11,581 bases of DNA from Saccoglossus kowalevskii (Eukaryota > Hemichordata > Enteropneusta > Harrimaniidae): NCBI RefSeq assembly GCF_000003605.2, contig NW_003109580.1:34705-46285 (forward strand), given 5' to 3'. Position numbers and translations under genes: made by a program. Shown here in pieces: positions 1 to 6,880 of this stretch. The notes beneath the pieces were generated by a model. It was not told the origin of the DNA and did not search any database. It saw only the letters and a list, made by a program, of their open reading frames with translations. Within the stretch, counting starts at the first letter, position 1; the number at the start of each line of letters is the position of its first letter.

Positions 1-339
1 TAATATTGACTGTTAATGAACTGATTGTGAAACCCGGCGCGGGCCATAGATATAGCTCGACTGAACTAGTTTCGTCAATATTGGCCCTAAATTCTAAAAT
101 AAATAAATAGTGAATTGAAAAAAAAAAATCAGATTTGTAATCGGAGTTAGCGAGATTTTTCTGATCAAAATTGAATTTTATTTTAATAAAGATATTAATA
201 ATAAAAGTGAAATTACAATAATAACCACTCATGCGTCGGTACAATGGTGTACGTGTTTTTCTCTTGGTTAAATGTTCGAGCCCCGAAGTGAGTTTATGGA
301 GTTTCCTTTTTTGAGAACGTACCAGTCGATACCGGTTAT

Positions 340-349
340 GTCACGTGAC
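340..349. promoter_or_regulatory. Palindromic E-box GTCACGTGAC
   Basis: The ten bases GTCACGTGAC form a perfect palindrome around the CACGTG E-box. This is the known consensus for bHLH-leucine zipper factors of the MITF/TFE, USF and SREBP groups (the vertebrate CLEAR-type site). It is the fullest match among thirteen CACGTG sites in the window. The match is seen directly; binding is inferred. Confidence 0.4.
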
Positions 350-979
350 CATATGTCAAATAAGTTGTAACTGTCGCGTACACATGAGCGGTTATGCAGA
401 ATACAATATAAACGATTACATTTGCAAGATTTATTTATAAACCCAAACTGAGCGCTTGCTCTCTTAAAACCATTTTTTTCTAACCAAAAAATGAAGGTGT
501 TAGTGTCTGGTAAAATCGTAAGACGACCTTCTTTCTTGTCTTCTCGCCACCCGTTCTACCGGTGCATGCCACCCTCCGAGCATATTCAAATCAGCAAGTG
601 GGGGCGCTGTGACATGTTTACAAATAATTGTAGTCGAATGCAAAATTAGTGAATGTTACGACAATGACACAGGTGTGCCGTCTCATCCACAAATTACATA
701 AATCAGTTTCCTGGAAAAATGGTACATTTAGAATCAGTTCGGTCAACTTTTCTGATATTACAAATACCGGTCTGAGCGTACGGTTATAGTGACGCTTTGT
801 AGTATTTGATTTTTAAACAAGACAATAATCTTTTATTTTGTTTTTTTTAAATGTAGGTGCTTAAAATATAATTTTCTTAAAAAAAACTATTACCGAGAAT
901 TTTATTTATTTTATTTATTTATTAACTCGGCCACTGAAATGTGACATTTTAATGCAAATGTGCAAATACCCAAGGTCAG

Positions 980-1002
980 CCCCCCCCCCTCCAACCACCC
1001 CC
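980..1002. repeat. C10 homopolymer and C-rich tract
   Basis: A run of ten C residues at 980-989 is followed by short C blocks and a C5 at 998-1002, with no G on the plus strand across the tract. The minus strand therefore carries G10 and G5 blocks that might form a G-quadruplex, though one loop would be longer than the usual limit of seven. In such AT-rich DNA this is a conspicuous local change of composition and also a likely spot for length errors in the assembly. Confidence 0.85.
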
Positions 1003-1412
1003 ACACACGAACATACAACGAGATTACTTGCATTTTCACCCAAATCTCGACATATTATAGTTTAAATTACTGGAGAGTATTGAGAGAGTATTTGTCTTTT
1101 TTCCCTTGCTACGTTATTCAATTTGAGTATTTTTTTTATCATGAAGGCTGTGTTCTACCTTGTGACCCTAGTGAGTACGAGAGTATATCCCTAGACTTCG
1201 CATAAAACGCATTAGTTGATAGCCATCGCTTGCCGTAATTTGCTAAGTATGTCACTATGCCCCGTAAACTAGTCATGTGATGTTTTTCCTAAAAAAAACA
1301 TGTTTTCATACGCGTCTTGTTAACAATTAGCATTGCACCACTGATGACGACGCGGCTCTCTAGTATCCAGCGGATTAAATTCAGAATACTGCTATTTTCA
1401 CGTAAGACTGAA

Positions 1413-1452
1413 CTCGGACTAGTAATACTCAGACTTGTATTACTAGTCTGAG
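1413..1452. repeat. Hairpin with 15 bp stem and 10 base loop
   Basis: The left arm CTCGGACTAGTAATA (1413-1427) pairs with the right arm TATTACTAGTCTGAG (1438-1452). Fourteen pairs are Watson-Crick; the remaining one (1416 with 1449) is G-T, which is a wobble if the plus strand is transcribed. The inner eleven pairs are perfect. The loop is CTCAGACTTG. The stem is shorter than a typical microRNA precursor, so a decayed repeat or a cruciform-prone site is more likely than an RNA gene. Confidence 0.85.
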
Positions 1453-1454
1453 GA

Positions 1455-2270
1455 CTGAACGCCTCTACCCGAGTGTCTTCCTGGGGTGGTGTCCTATAGC
1501 ATATTTTGACAGGTTAGATCAGGCTCTTCATTTACGCTGACAAGGATTAACAGACTGAAAAGCGCAAGGAGCGATGAACGAGAAGGTGGGAGGACGTAGC
1601 AGACCGAGTAGAAGAAAAAAGAGGAAAGTGAGATAGATAGATGAACGAAGAAAGAAAGAGACCGACAAAACTTGAATAATGAGATAGTGTGTCACGTGAT
1701 ACAATGTGCACATTGAAATCTACCATGCCATGCACATGACAACGTAAAAGAGATGTCTTAGGAATAGTACATTACTGCTGCGGGGGTGGTTGACTTATAA
1801 TTTGCCTTTAGATCTTTATTCGCTGTCGTAGTATTAAATGTGCTGTTGCATTGTTTCGTCCTGGCTGTTTATCCTAATGTTTATTTCAGCGAATATCTAT
1901 CGCATCAACGCAGGCGTGGTATCAGCGCATCGATAGATTCGATTCCCATACCTGTCACGTTGATATCGTGGCTCCCCTTACGTTTTGAAGAATACCGTTG
2001 AGGGCAGTATACTGGAAGACGAGAAAGCCACAGCCGAGGCGAGGTGCGTAGATTGTTAGTACTCCTCGAATAGTTTAACCTATGCGATATGCTGTGCGTT
2101 GTTTATTAAAGAAATAAATTCCCATATTATATTATAAAGGTTTCTGTATACTCAAAATAAACTTTAGGATTCCGAGCCTAAATTTAGGATTAAATTCGAC
2201 GAAAAAAGTTCTCCTAACAGCGCAGTTAAATTTAGATGACCAATACACGTAGGAAAAACGCACCTGCCTG
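1455..2270. other. Non-coding stretch with purine-rich run, no gene recognised
   Basis: No gene is supported. Besides the purine run at 1561-1670 it contains an E-box in the form GTCACGTGAT (CACGTG at 1693-1698) and an interrupted inverted repeat: CGAATATCTATCG at 1890-1902 against CGATAGATTCG at 1931-1941, with a two-base bulge. The string GATTCGATTCC at 1936-1946 matches the RNA polymerase III B-box consensus, but the A-box-like string TGGTATCAGCG at 1918 lies too close, so I do not call a tRNA or SINE. A 12 bp palindrome CCTAAATTTAGG is at 2177-2188, about the number expected by chance. Confidence 0.65.
1561..1670. repeat. Purine-rich (A/G) tract
   Basis: By direct count, about 90 of these 110 bases are purines on the plus strand (20 pyrimidines). 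The densest part, from about 1609 to 1660, is made of GAAGAAA, GAGGAAAG, AGATAGATAG and GAAAGAAAGAG blocks. It looks like a decayed GA/GAAA/GATA microsatellite. Such a tract can also act as a nucleosome-excluding or triplex-prone segment. A frame through it encodes a short lysine/arginine run, which I take to be a by-product of the AAG/AGA composition. Confidence 0.7.
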
Positions 2271-2315
2271 CTCAGCACATTACAGTCACGTACACGTAGT
2301 CTGTAATGTGTTGAG
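2271..2315. repeat. Hairpin with 15 bp stem and 15 base loop
   Basis: The left arm CTCAGCACATTACAG (2271-2285) faces the right arm CTGTAATGTGTTGAG (2301-2315). Fourteen of fifteen positions pair, and the odd one (2275 with 2311) is G-T. The loop contains a further ACGT/ACGT dyad, so the fold can extend inward. With a perfect inner ten pairs and a 15 base loop, this is well beyond chance for a window this size. The architecture (15 bp arms with one G-T) resembles the hairpin at 1413-1452, but the sequence is unrelated. Confidence 0.85.
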
Positions 2316-3105
2316 TTGTTCATGTACTTATTAAACCGAGGGTTCCTCAATCGCCTGGATTGTACCTTGGAACTATGGGATATTATACTTCACCTAATTT
2401 GTCTATTGTTTCCTATTGTATTTTTAATCCCGTGGAAAAATAAACTGAAAATTAGTCAAATAAAGAAACCCGCGCTTTAATCAATAATTGTGATCACAGT
2501 ATTGATAATTATCTTTCGCAGTCGCATATGATTAACGCAGATGTTTTTAGAAAAAAACAAAGAAAAACACAGAGAAAACCCTGCAATGGTGTACATACCA
2601 CTTTGTTCCAAATTATTGAGTTCGGGGAGCCGAGTCTCCTCACTCCAACGGTGGTATCCACCATTAGGAAACAATGCGGAACCGGCTAATCAAGACCCAT
2701 TTTAAGAATGTTTCCAACGTGCATTCTGGATTTATTTCCTTTTAAAACTCTTAAAAAGTGAAACATTTAACAAACCACTCATCGATGCAATGTCGACGCC
2801 TTTACATTACAGGTGTTTTTCAGCACCGTTACGCATGGTTACGGGTCAGGCATGCCATTGAGATGAAAGAAGGTATTATACTGCGGCATCGTTGCCCATT
2901 CAACGTGAGTACTCGCATTTATTCGGATCACCGAGTTTCTTGTTAACACAGACAAGCTTCACTGACTTGATATTTTTCTAATATTTATTGCTTTACTGTA
3001 CGAGATTGGGCTAATTACTTTACACTTGATCGAACACGTCAACAGTGACGGAGTGGCGAGAAACACACATCACTAAGATATTGGTCATAATAATGACAGG
3101 GTTTG
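2316..3105. other. Non-coding stretch, no gene recognised
   Basis: No gene is supported. It holds the near-palindrome at 2480-2506 and a 20-base string at 2442-2461 that recurs, with one extra T, at 8629-8649. A possible internal exon was considered: an acceptor-like TTACATTACAG ends at 2812 and a GTGAGT donor-like site begins at 2905, enclosing 92 bases with an open frame. There is no recognisable domain and no partner exon, so I do not annotate it as coding. Confidence 0.6.
2480..2506. repeat. 27 bp near-palindrome centred on TGATCA
   Basis: The centre TGTGATCACA is a perfect 10 bp palindrome. Outside it the flanks ATCAATA and TATTGAT also pair, interrupted by one mismatch and a one-base bulge. 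It lies just after CCCGCGCTTTAA (2469-2480), which resembles the CCCGCTTTAA end of the element at 3106-3270 with two extra bases, but I found no matching opposite end. Confidence 0.6.
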
Positions 3106-3270
3106 TTAAAGCGGGAGGTTCGTCACCTGCGCACGCGCGGGAATTGAGTCCCAAGCGATGATAACAGCACACGCTAAGAACGCAAAGTCTCATGGGTAGA
3201 CGCTTGTTTGTAAACAATGACACGCTATGCACACCTGACGCATGCGTAGGTGACGACTCGCCCGCTTTAA
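3106..3270. mobile_element. MITE-like foldback element with TTAA ends
   Basis: The first 32 bases (3106-3137) and the reverse complement of the last 32 (3239-3270) agree at 27 of 32 positions. Both termini read TTAAAGCGGG, and a long inner match GTCACCT-CGCA-GCG follows. The outermost TTAA on each side could be a target-site duplication, as left by piggyBac-type transposases, giving inner termini AGCGGG and CCCGCT. The 101 base interior has no open frame of interest and no inverted symmetry. The total length of 165 bp suits a non-autonomous MITE. The element is locally much richer in GC and CpG than its surroundings. Superfamily assignment rests only on the TTAA and is tentative; no second copy was found in the window. 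Confidence 0.62.
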
Positions 3271-3715
3271 TTTCAAAAAGGATGGCATCGGAAGTACGCG
3301 TGGAAAGCCATGCAGAGGTTGTACCCTTTGAAAAGAAGCTCTCTTTGCTCTGACGTATGATGAGAATGAATCAAGACATGTCGAAGCTGACTTCATTTCC
3401 TTTTGCTTACACGTGAATGTCTTCGTAAATCGACGAGAAACAGCAAATTTCGTGACGTGTTACCTCGTCTAAAATCTTTGCTTTACACTTTGAGGTGATG
3501 GGAGAAGCAAGTGTTATTTTTTAAAAATTACGATGATTTTAATATTAATGTTTCGACACGATAAGCAAAATTCAACTTCGTGGCACTTATCAGATGACTT
3601 GGGCACCTCCTGGGGTAAAGGACAGTCGCGCTCCGGGCCGAGCAACAGAACAGTAGATACATCGGGAAAGGCGACACTCAAATGTTCAAGTTGGTACTCC
3701 TTTGAATACATGAAT
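3271..3715. other. Non-coding stretch, no gene recognised
   Basis: No gene is supported. It contains an E-box at 3410-3415 (ACACGTGAAT) and a nearby TGACGTG half CRE-like site around 3453. Two overlapping open frames on opposite strands around 3514-3766 are mirror images of one low-stop segment and show no recognisable domain. Confidence 0.65.
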
Positions 3716-3753
3716 CACAGTCCTTCTATCTATCTATTGATAGAGGGACTGTG
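3716..3753. repeat. Hairpin repeat, copy 1 (GATAGAGGGACTGTG stem)
   Basis: The left arm CACAGTCCTTCTATC (3716-3730) pairs with the right arm GATAGAGGGACTGTG (3739-3753) at 14 of 15 positions; the odd pair is T opposite G. The loop is only eight bases, TATCTATT. The right arm is shared base for base over 14 positions with the copy at 6039-6052, so this is a dispersed hairpin-bearing repeat and not a chance fold. Its strand of origin and full length are unknown because the flanks outside the arms do not align. Confidence 0.85.
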
Positions 3754-3754
3754 C

Positions 3755-4456
3755 GTGAATATATGATAATAGAGGACAGAAATCCATGCGAAGATACTTA
3801 CAAGATTGTACCTGATTGGCTACCGGACCCAAACATCTAACAGTCAGACCAATCAGAGAGCAGCTTCTTTAGAATGAGTCAACTGCAGAAATGTGTATTT
3901 ACCTAATAGCCAAGTCACGTGGTCCAATTAAGTGGAAGTTTAGAAAAATATAGACGCTACTCATATCGAATCTTCGTGGGTGCTCTCAAAATCCGCGGAG
4001 AAATGACAGGAATGCGCGGTACGGGTGCCACCCATCTAGTTAACCTTTCAATTAGAAATCTCTTTAAGTAGAACATTTTTTACGATTAACGGTCATTTTA
4101 AAGCATGCAACCTAAAACACAGGGCCAATAATTGCATAACCGGTGTGAAATCCTAAGTATAACCGTTCCCAAACGTCGAAATTATCACAACAAAGCAAGT
4201 AAGTTGTCAGCGAACAAGGATGGCACTATACTCAGTGCTAAAGCATATGAAATGTAAATGATAAATTAAACACGTGGTCGCAATTCGTTGTGTAAATATT
4301 CTAGAAGTATTGTGGCAAAAAACAAAAACAATGCTTGGCACGAAATTGTAAATATTGTCATTCGATATCACACGTTTGTTGAGTCAAACTTTGATGACTC
4401 GTGTAATTAGTATTCATTTGCAAAATAACCAATCGCGTAAATGCGCATGTATTTTG
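3755..4456. other. Non-coding stretch with a promoter-like cluster
   Basis: Apart from the CCAAT and E-box cluster at 3812-3921, it holds an E-box at 4271-4276 whose downstream GGTC plus CAATT loosely matches the one at 3916. An ATG at 4002 opens only 22 codons. A CCAAT box (ACCAATCGC) lies around 4428. No coding sequence is supported. Confidence 0.6.
3812..3921. promoter_or_regulatory. Paired CCAAT boxes plus E-box, promoter-like
   Basis: CTGATTGGCT at 3812-3821 is AGCCAATCAG on the minus strand, and GACCAATCAGA lies at 3847-3857; both match the full NF-Y consensus RRCCAATCRG. Their cores are about 35 bp apart, in the spacing range common for paired NF-Y sites. GTCACGTGG with a core at 3916-3921 follows, then another CCAAT and an AT-rich AAATATAGA around 3944-3952. 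The order CCAAT, E-box, TATA-like would suit a plus-strand promoter, but no gene is recognisable downstream, so this could equally be an enhancer or a coincidence. Confidence 0.35.
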
Positions 4457-4480
4457 AATTACTGGTACGTACCAGTAATT
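4457..4480. repeat. Perfect 24 bp palindrome
   Basis: The half-site AATTACTGGTAC is followed directly by its exact reverse complement, with no spacer and no mismatch. A perfect 24 bp palindrome is far from expectation in 11.6 kb (on the order of one in a thousand windows with even base use). The centre GGTACGTACC contains a further ACGT. It could be a binding site for a dimeric factor or the remnant of an inverted duplication. It lacks the CTRR end expected beside a Helitron terminal hairpin. Confidence 0.95.
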
Positions 4481-6002
4481 AAACTGTTCCTTACAGTATG
4501 TGCCTCACCCAAACCACGCCCCATCCCGCCTACACACAGAATAAAAATTATTGCACGGCTCTCTATTCAAAGATTTAAGACAACATTTTTTAAATTTTAT
4601 TGTTTTTGATCGACTGACCATATCGTCTGCGTCGTTAGCTTATTGATACGCGCCTGGAATACAGTAAGTCTTGTACGAGCGCGTTAATGTTTAATGCATT
4701 ACGATAACACGGGTCAGTGTGCCAACTCTCAGGTCAAGCAGACAGTTTAGTTGGATTATTCGTAACTCTGTCAAATCAAACTATCACTACAATTGCTCTC
4801 TGTTCTCACATGCCACAGTCAGAAACGATTTGTCCAGGCTTTCTACTGAGAGGACAGCAATTTGCAGCTGATATTTGAGGATAATTGACGTCATGGGAGA
4901 CACGTGAGATGCTATGGAATTAGCGCCATCTAGCGACAATAGTCCGAATCTCCGTTCCAAGGATGTATCCGAGTCGCAATCGCCCTGTGCGCTTACAACG
5001 TGATGAGTATCTACCAAAGAGTAGCTGGGCGGAGACGCCGAGCCAGACTTATATTAGCATGTATTAACATAATTGTCATGAAATTTATACTTGGCCACAA
5101 AGAATGTCGAACAGGGCATTCCAGCAAATTCCACAGGCGGATCAGTAGGAATTACGTCATGAAGTAAGCCTGGTGTGCATTGTACGTGTATTACTGCCTG
5201 GTCTCTCCCATACCCAACATTCAATTTGCATTCAATGATAAACGCAATAATTCTCGTGAATCATTATTGATAATAATAATAATAAATCGTACCATTAATG
5301 AGGAAAGCACGTGCTAATGTTGTGATCATTCTCGACTCGACGTTGTCACTGTCATTTTCCTTGTTAAAAGATGATTCGTACGTAACTATTCATATGCGAT
5401 GCCATGCACTATTAGGCATGACACATTTAATATTACGTGGCATTTTTTTCTCACCTGTCTGAATGTTACTGTATACGTGATTCAGTTGAGTGTGACGGCC
5501 TCGAGTCAATTTTGCTACCCGTGCATAATCATCTCTCAGAAGAACCCCGCCCTCTTCCCCTCTCTGATCGGCATTCGAAGAGCGAATAACAATGTTACAA
5601 ATAAAAAACAAACATATCAAAACAAATGTAAAGAGCTTACAGAACAGGTGACATGTATTTATTGTTCATCACAACAATCAATTGCACAAATTAAAAAAAT
5701 AATCCGCGAATAAGCGAATCGTAACAACTTTTAATTTTTTATGTCGTTTTTTTTTTGTGATATCAAGTGCGATTCATAGACTAAAAATATACTAAAAAAA
5801 GGTTGCGTTCGTGTACACATGTCTAAATACAGGTGATTCATTTGAAGTTGGGCGGAAATCGCCAGAAACGTGATTTCATGCCATACCGGAAATGGGACGT
5901 CCGCATAGCGTCGTGGGACACTGGGAGTGCTCGGTGGGAACGAAAACAATCATTGGTTGGGAGAGAGGTGGTCAGACGCGTACAGAAGTGAAACGCAAGC
6001 AC
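4481..6002. other. Non-coding stretch, no gene recognised
   Basis: No gene is supported. The longest frame (5399-5713, 104 codons) has no recognisable domain. Content includes the composite regulatory cluster at 4886-4931, a TTACGTCAT half-CRE near 5153, an E-box GCACGTGC (core 5308-5313), five TAA units at 5271-5285, and a locally GC-richer segment at 5880-5960 with ACCGGAAAT (ETS-like) and GACGTC. On the minus strand CAG followed by GTGAGA near 5452-5460 is a good splice-donor match, but the upstream minus frame lacks an ATG (its nominal start is TTG). Confidence 0.6.
4886..4931. promoter_or_regulatory. CRE, E-box and CTCF-like core within 46 bp
   Basis: A perfect palindromic CRE TGACGTCA (4886-4893), the consensus for CREB/ATF bZIP factors, is followed eight bases later by CACGTG (4901-4906). 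GCGCCATCT (4923-4931) follows, which is AGATGGCGC on the minus strand, a core like that bound by insect CTCF. Three specific sites this close make a plausible compact cis-regulatory element. The sites are seen directly; occupancy and target gene are unknown. Confidence 0.4.
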
Positions 6003-6052
6003 CACAATCCCTCTATCGTATCACACAAAATAAATGTAATAGAGGGACTGTG
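6003..6052. repeat. Hairpin repeat, copy 2 (ATAGAGGGACTGTG stem)
   Basis: The left arm CACAATCCCTCTAT (6003-6016) pairs with the right arm ATAGAGGGACTGTG (6039-6052) at 13 of 14 positions. The loop is 22 bases, longer than in copy 1 at 3716-3753. The right arm is identical to copy 1, and both are followed by C, a purine, then TG. The single left-arm mismatch is at a different place from that in copy 1, which suggests a shared perfect-stem ancestor. An open frame runs through the repeat (5892-6164) without recognisable content. Confidence 0.82.
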
Positions 6053-6595
6053 CATGTACTTTGTTCATACATTCATACGGAGAACTGATCGATGGCCAGG
6101 AATTATAAACACGTTACTTTTAGACAATACTAGGGCAGATGCCAGCCGCGGCGTGCACACATGATAACATTAATTGTATATTTCAAAAAAATAGGATGCT
6201 GAAGAGAGGTATTTTGTATAATACAATTATTAGGAAACGTGTCTCAGAGTGCTTATTGTCGTGCCAGGAAATGTCATTAGTTGACGAAGGCTGGAATACT
6301 AGCTTGTTAGAAAACCAGCCCGTCGTCGTGGTTGTTCCTATCATCTGAGTGTGCGGGTGACAACAAGACTACAGCCCTCTCCTCCTGTCATCGTGTAGCC
6401 GCCTCGTATTTAAGGATAAGGTGTTGTTTATGCATGGATGGTTAGAAATTTAATGCAATTTAGTTTTCTTCTCTCGTGCCACGCATCATTATCGTCTTTC
6501 CAAAGACGTGTACAATGTATACTTAAATTCTCAAACGTAATATTGGATATGTAATCTCACAGATTATATAGTCTATGGTAAGCCAGACTACCCCC
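6053..6595. other. Non-coding stretch, possible body of a retroposon
   Basis: No gene is supported. Small dyads include CGTCTTT/AAAGACG at 6493-6508, TAATCT/AGATTA at 6552-6566 and GGCTGG/CCAGCC flanking about 20 bases near 6288-6319. The segment immediately before the microsatellite, ending in AGACTACCCCC, could be the 3' part of a retroposon whose tail is the AAAT array, but I found no polymerase III boxes or reverse-transcriptase frame in it. Confidence 0.5.
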
Positions 6596-6634
6596 AATAA
6601 ACCAATAAACCAATAGATCAATAGATCAATAAAA

Positions 6635-6713
<79 letters not shown>

Positions 6714-6726
6714 ATTAATTAATTAA
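6596..6726. repeat. 8-mer tandem units grading into (AAAT)21
   Basis: The array begins with two AATAAACC units (6596-6611), then two AATAGATC units (6612-6627), then AATAAAAT, and becomes a pure run of 21 AAAT units from 6632 to 6715 before ending in TTAATTAATTAAC. The stepwise change shows how the 8-mer register gave rise to the 4-mer array. Such simple tails are common at the 3' ends of LINEs and SINEs in invertebrates, so a plus-strand retroposon ending here is a reasonable but unproved reading. The uninterrupted AAAT run should vary in length between individuals. Confidence 0.95.
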
Positions 6727-6880
6727 CAGCTTTTATTCCAAATACCTTTTTGTAGTACCCAACCTTCTGCAAAGCTATCCAGCAGAATTAATGTTCAACC
6801 TCCTACGGTTTATAAGTGGTCCCGGCCATATCGACCTCGCAGACGATCACCACTTTCCGCGACACCAGATGGGGTAAGAC

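Larger units (their letters stand above)
1..1410. other. Non-coding AT-rich stretch, no gene recognised
   Basis: I see no gene here. Visible content: an A11 run at 118-128 preceded by AATAAA about 13-18 bases upstream, which could be the end of an old retroposed transcript; an E-box at 342-347; a 52-codon open frame at 491-649 that resembles nothing I know; a G-rich CTCF-like core GGGGGCGC at 600-607; a TTTA-rich run around 898-924; and a C10 tract at 980-989. The frame at 960-1205 opens with GTG rather than ATG and crosses the C-tract, so I do not treat it as a gene. An A/T-run inverted repeat (ATGTTTTT and AAAAACAT) lies around 1281-1303. Confidence 0.7.

Noticed and set aside
245-285. tRNA-like A-box and B-box (GTTCGAGCCCC) on the plus strand
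   Set aside because: The boxes are only about 28 bases apart, the A-box is poor and the flanks of the T-loop do not pair.
491-649. 52-codon ATG frame starting at 491
   Set aside because: Dozens of frames of this length are expected by chance at this base composition; no domain, signal peptide or convincing splice partner is visible.
898-924. TTTA-rich run flanked by CCGAG and CTCGG
   Set aside because: Five-base arms around an AT-rich loop are expected by chance; the run itself is a short imperfect simple repeat.
1574-1636. 20-codon frame encoding a basic run like a nuclear localisation signal (RRKKRKV)
   Set aside because: It lies in a purine-rich tract where AGA/AAG codons arise from composition alone, and a stop lies just upstream.
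2813-2904. Possible internal exon between an acceptor-like TTACATTACAG and a GTGAGT donor
   Set aside because: The splice sites are plausible, but the 31-residue product resembles nothing I know and no neighbouring exon in phase was found.
1264-4480. Helitron ends, judged from the hairpins at 1413-1452, 2271-2315 and the palindrome at 4457-4480
   Set aside because: None has a CTRR terminus at the usual distance, and no matching 5' TC end or helicase frame is present.
5390-5620. Minus-strand frame with a hydrophobic start and a CAG/GTGAGA donor-like end, resembling a signal-peptide exon
   Set aside because: The first codon is TTG, not ATG, and no ATG exists in frame near the hydrophobic stretch.
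5399-5713. Longest open frame in the window (104 codons, plus strand)
   Set aside because: Length is near the chance expectation for six frames, composition follows the AT content, and there is no recognisable motif.
5892-6164. 90-codon frame starting just after an ETS-like and CRE-like stretch
   Set aside because: The frame runs through the hairpin repeat at 6003-6052 and its second half is AT-driven; there is no domain.
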